Below are positions 61,603 through 64,000 of a stretch of DNA of 64,000 nucleotides, one piece after another. The first letter of the stretch is position 1. Every line of letters starts with the position of its first letter. A model generated the notes under the pieces. The model did no database searches. It saw only the letters and a program-made list of their open reading frames with translations, and had not been told where the DNA came from. The position numbers and the translations under genes are program-made. Where the stretch lies: positions 2,099,501 through 2,163,500 of the forward strand of contig NZ_CP018846.1 in the NCBI RefSeq assembly GCF_002025705.1, in the 5' to 3' direction. Origin of the DNA: Pseudomonas putida (lineage in GTDB: Bacteria > Pseudomonadota > Gammaproteobacteria > Pseudomonadales > Pseudomonadaceae).

Positions 61603-63134
61603 GCAACAACGCCCCGGCCCAGTTCACCCCGCCGAGCCTGTTGCTGACCACCATCGGCCTGTCGCTGGCGACCTTCATGCAGGTGCTCGACACCACCATC
61701 GCCAACGTGGCGCTGCCGACCATTTCCGGCAACCTGGGGGTGAGCTACGAGCAGGGTACCTGGGTGATCACCTCGTTCGCGGTGAGCAACGCCATCGCCT
61801 TGCCGCTGACCGGCTGGCTGAGCCGGCGCTTTGGCGAGGTAAAGCTGTTCATCTGGGCCACGCTGCTGTTCGTGCTGGCGTCGTTCCTGTGCGGTGTCGC
61901 CCAGTCGATGCCAGAGCTGGTCGGCTTTCGTGTGCTGCAGGGTGTGGTGGCCGGGCCGCTGTACCCGATGACCCAGACCTTGCTGATTGCCGTCTACCCG
62001 CCGGCCAAACGGGGCATGGCCCTGGCCTTGCTGGCGATGGTCACGGTGGTGGCACCGATTGCCGGGCCGATATTGGGCGGTTGGATCACCGACAGTTACA
62101 GCTGGCCGTGGATCTTCTTCATCAACGTACCGATCGGCCTGTTCGCCGCCGCCGTGGTGCGCCAGCAGATGCGCACGCGGCCGGTAGTCACCAGCCGCCA
62201 GCCGATGGACTACATCGGCCTGCTGACGCTGATCGTCGGTGTGGGCGCACTGCAGGTGGTGCTGGACAAGGGTAATGACCTGGACTGGTTCGAATCGTCG
62301 TTCATCATCATCGGCAGCCTGATTTCGGTGGTGTTCCTGGCGATCTTCATCATCTGGGAGCTCACCGACCGCCACCCGGTAGTGAACCTGCGGCTGTTTG
62401 CACACCGTAACTTCCGCATCGGCACCATTGTGCTGGTCGGTGGCTATGCGGGGTTCTTCGGCATCAATCTGATCCTGCCGCAGTGGCTGCAGACGCAGAT
62501 GGGCTACACCGCCACCTGGGCGGGCCTGGCGGTGGCGCCGATCGGTTTGCTGCCGGTGATCATGTCGCCGTTCGTGGGCAAGTACGCGCACCGCTTCGAC
62601 CTGCGGGTGCTGGCGGGGCTGGCGTTTCTGGCGATTGGTACCAGCTGCTTCATGCGCGCGGGCTTCACCAGCGAGGTGGACTTCCAGCACATCGCCCTGG
62701 TGCAGTTGTTCATGGGCATCGGCGTGGCGCTGTTCTTCATGCCGACCTTGAGCATCCTGCTGTCGGACCTGCCGCCGCACCAGATTGCCGATGGCTCGGG
62801 GCTTGCGACCTTCCTGCGTACGCTGGGGGGGAGCTTTGCGGCTTCGTTGACTACGTGGATCTGGATTCGCCGGGCGGACCAGCATCATGCCTACCTGAGC
62901 GAGCACATCAGCCAGTTCGACCCGGCCACGCGGCATACGCTGGAACAGCTGGGTGGGGCGAGTTCGCAGAACTATGCGAAGCTGGAACAGATCGTGAATG
63001 CACAGGCTTACATGATGTCGACGGTGGATTACTTCATGTTGATGACCTGGGTGTTTGCCGGATTGATTCTGCTGGTGTGGCTGGCCAAGCCGCCGTTTAC
63101 GGCGAAGGCAGGGCCGGCTTCGGCGGGGCATTGA
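61599..63134 (+). CDS. EmrB-like MFS multidrug efflux transporter (DHA2)
   Basis: 511 residues, 14 predicted helices. DHA2 motifs: LATFMQVLDTTIANVALPTISGNLGVS, GWLSRRFGEVKLFIWATLLF, FRVLQGVVAGPLYPMTQTLLIAVYPPAKRG. Proton-driven export of hydrophobic drugs or uncouplers together with the EmrA-like partner. Last gene of the marR-emrA-emrB operon; a long palindromic repeat follows. Confidence 0.92.
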   Translation: MSNNAPAQFTPPSLLLTTIGLSLATFMQVLDTTIANVALPTISGNLGVSYEQGTWVITSFAVSNAIALPLTGWLSRRFGEVKLFIWATLLFVLASFLCGVAQSMPELVGFRVLQGVVAGPLYPMTQTLLIAVYPPAKRGMALALLAMVTVVAPIAGPILGGWITDSYSWPWIFFINVPIGLFAAAVVRQQMRTRPVVTSRQPMDYIGLLTLIVGVGALQVVLDKGNDLDWFESSFIIIGSLISVVFLAIFIIWELTDRHPVVNLRLFAHRNFRIGTIVLVGGYAGFFGINLILPQWLQTQMGYTATWAGLAVAPIGLLPVIMSPFVGKYAHRFDLRVLAGLAFLAIGTSCFMRAGFTSEVDFQHIALVQLFMGIGVALFFMPTLSILLSDLPPHQIADGSGLATFLRTLGGSFAASLTTWIWIRRADQHHAYLSEHISQFDPATRHTLEQLGGASSQNYAKLEQIVNAQAYMMSTVDYFMLMTWVFAGLILLVWLAKPPFTAKAGPASAGH

Positions 63135-63153
63135 GGGCGTTCGGCTTAAGCTC

Positions 63154-63393
63154 TTCAGCGCCATTGAGATCGAGCGCCGCCCGCGCGGCGCATCGCGGAT
63201 AAATCCGCTCCTACATTCGTTGCAACGTGCCGAACCTGCAACGCCATGGTTGCCGGCCCTGGCGCATGTCTTGAGCCGTGTAAACAAAGCTGACAACCAT
63301 GGCTTGTCAGGCATGGCCACGTTGCAACAAATGTAGGAGCGGATTTATCCGCGATGCGCCGCGCGGGCGGCGCTCGGTCTCACAGGCGCTGAA
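63154..63393. repeat. Long palindromic REPIN-like element, copy E
   Basis: About 240 bp with outer TTCAGCGCC ends, GAGATCGAGCGCCGCCCGCG, REP core and TTCGTTGCAACGTGCC; the right arm is the complement. It lies between the efflux operon and the SDR gene. Nothing else is evident in the 342-bp gap. Confidence 0.85.
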
Positions 63394-63476
63394 AATGCTG
63401 TGGCGTACACCCCCTTGCCCTCACACGATCTTATCCCCTATCGTCACCGCTCCTTTCCCAAACCATCGGCAGTCCC

Positions 63477-64000
63477 ATGGAGAAAGTCATCGTCATCACC
63501 GGTGCCAGCCGTGGCATCGGCGCCGCCACCGCCTTGCAGGCCGCCCGCGAGGGCTACCGCATCTGCATCAACTACCACGCCGACGACCAGGCTGCCGAAA
63601 GCATCCTCGCCCAAGTGCGGGCCCTGGGCGCCGAAGCCATCAGCGTGCGTGCCGACGCCAGCGTTGAAGACGAGGTGATCCAGCTGTTTCACCGCGTCGA
63701 TCAGGAACTCGGCCCGGTGACTGCGCTGGTCAACAACGCCGGTACCATTGGCCAGCAAAGCCGCGTCGAGGACATGTCCGAGTTCCGCCTGCTCAAGGTG
63801 ATGAAGACCAATGTCGTCGGCCCCATGCTCTGCGCCAAGCATGCCTTGCTGCGCATGGCCCTCCGCCATGGCGGGCAAGGTGGCGCGATCGTCAATGTGT
63901 CCTCGCTTGCCGCACGCCTCGGCTCACCCAACGAGTACGTCGACTACGCCGCCTCCAAAGGGGCGCTGGACACGTTCACCATCGGCCTGGCCAAGGAAGT
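63477..64000 (+). CDS. SDR-family oxidoreductase, 3' end outside the window
   Basis: 174 residues are visible before the window ends. Classical SDR features: cofactor loop TGASRGIG (8-15), NNAG (86-89), Ser143 (NVSS), and catalytic Tyr157/Lys161 in YVDYAASKGALD. The RCINYHAD-type segment after beta-2 suggests NADP(H) preference. It catalyses reduction or oxidation of an alcohol/ketone; the substrate is not deducible. Monocistronic as far as seen. Confidence 0.88.
   Translation, partial: MEKVIVITGASRGIGAATALQAAREGYRICINYHADDQAAESILAQVRALGAEAISVRADASVEDEVIQLFHRVDQELGPVTALVNNAGTIGQQSRVEDMSEFRLLKVMKTNVVGPMLCAKHALLRMALRHGGQGGAIVNVSSLAARLGSPNEYVDYAASKGALDTFTIGLAKE

Overview
The window is chromosomal DNA of a Pseudomonas of the P. 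putida group. This rests on high GC, dense P. putida-type REP palindromes (GCGGGTTTACCCGC and GCGGATTTATCCGC followed by TCCTACA), and gene families such as SfnR/SfnB-type sulfur genes, DUF6124/DUF3077 proteins and a RAYT. I see no rRNA, tRNA, CRISPR array or prophage.

Layout. 1-2.3 kb: a Rid-family gene cut by the window edge, an IS110-family element inserted in a REP, and a GNAT. 2.4-6.5 kb: a PAS-GGDEF-EAL protein, an aldo/keto reductase and a DMT exporter. 6.7-18.1 kb: a catabolic island with three FAD amine/amino-acid-type oxidases, an aldehyde dehydrogenase, a D-2-hydroxyacid dehydrogenase, RidA, a cupin, an MFS carrier, a ProC-like reductase and a GlxA/AraC-type activator. Two of its operons share a 43-bp promoter box. 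18.2-19.5 kb: a GNAT and a GST.

19.6-43.9 kb: a large organosulfur-scavenging region. It has a TonB receptor, two complete peptide-type ABC importers, three SfnB/DszC-like flavoproteins, an LLM monooxygenase, a Tas-like reductase, an MFS protein, an MsuE-like FMN reductase and an SfnR-like sigma54 activator. I find four sigma54 -24/-12 promoters (TonB receptor, both binding-protein operons, msuE operon). All four carry a paired CAACA/TGTTG element 73-74 bp upstream, which makes a self-contained regulon likely. Between the two ABC operons (31.1-32.9 kb) sits an accessory island: a DUF6124 gene behind a long structured leader, a DUF3077 gene truncated by a repeat, a RAYT transposase and long palindromic repeats.

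43.9-64 kb: an aldehyde dehydrogenase, a ProW/ProX-type permease and binding protein without an ATPase, a decayed S8 peptidase, a dCache-type chemoreceptor, an Na+/H+ antiporter-family protein, an orphan FecR, an acyl-CoA dehydrogenase and acyl-CoA ligase divergent from a PAS histidine kinase and FixJ-type regulator, a MarR-EmrA-EmrB efflux operon, and an SDR gene cut by the window end.

The observations most worth following are: (1) the IS110 left end contains a readable bridge RNA whose four guide segments match its own REP target and its own ends; (2) the four-promoter sigma54 organosulfur regulon with a common enhancer-like motif; (3) the pseudoknotted leader RNA of the DUF6124 gene; (4) a family of roughly 240-260-bp palindromic REPIN-like elements next to a RAYT.
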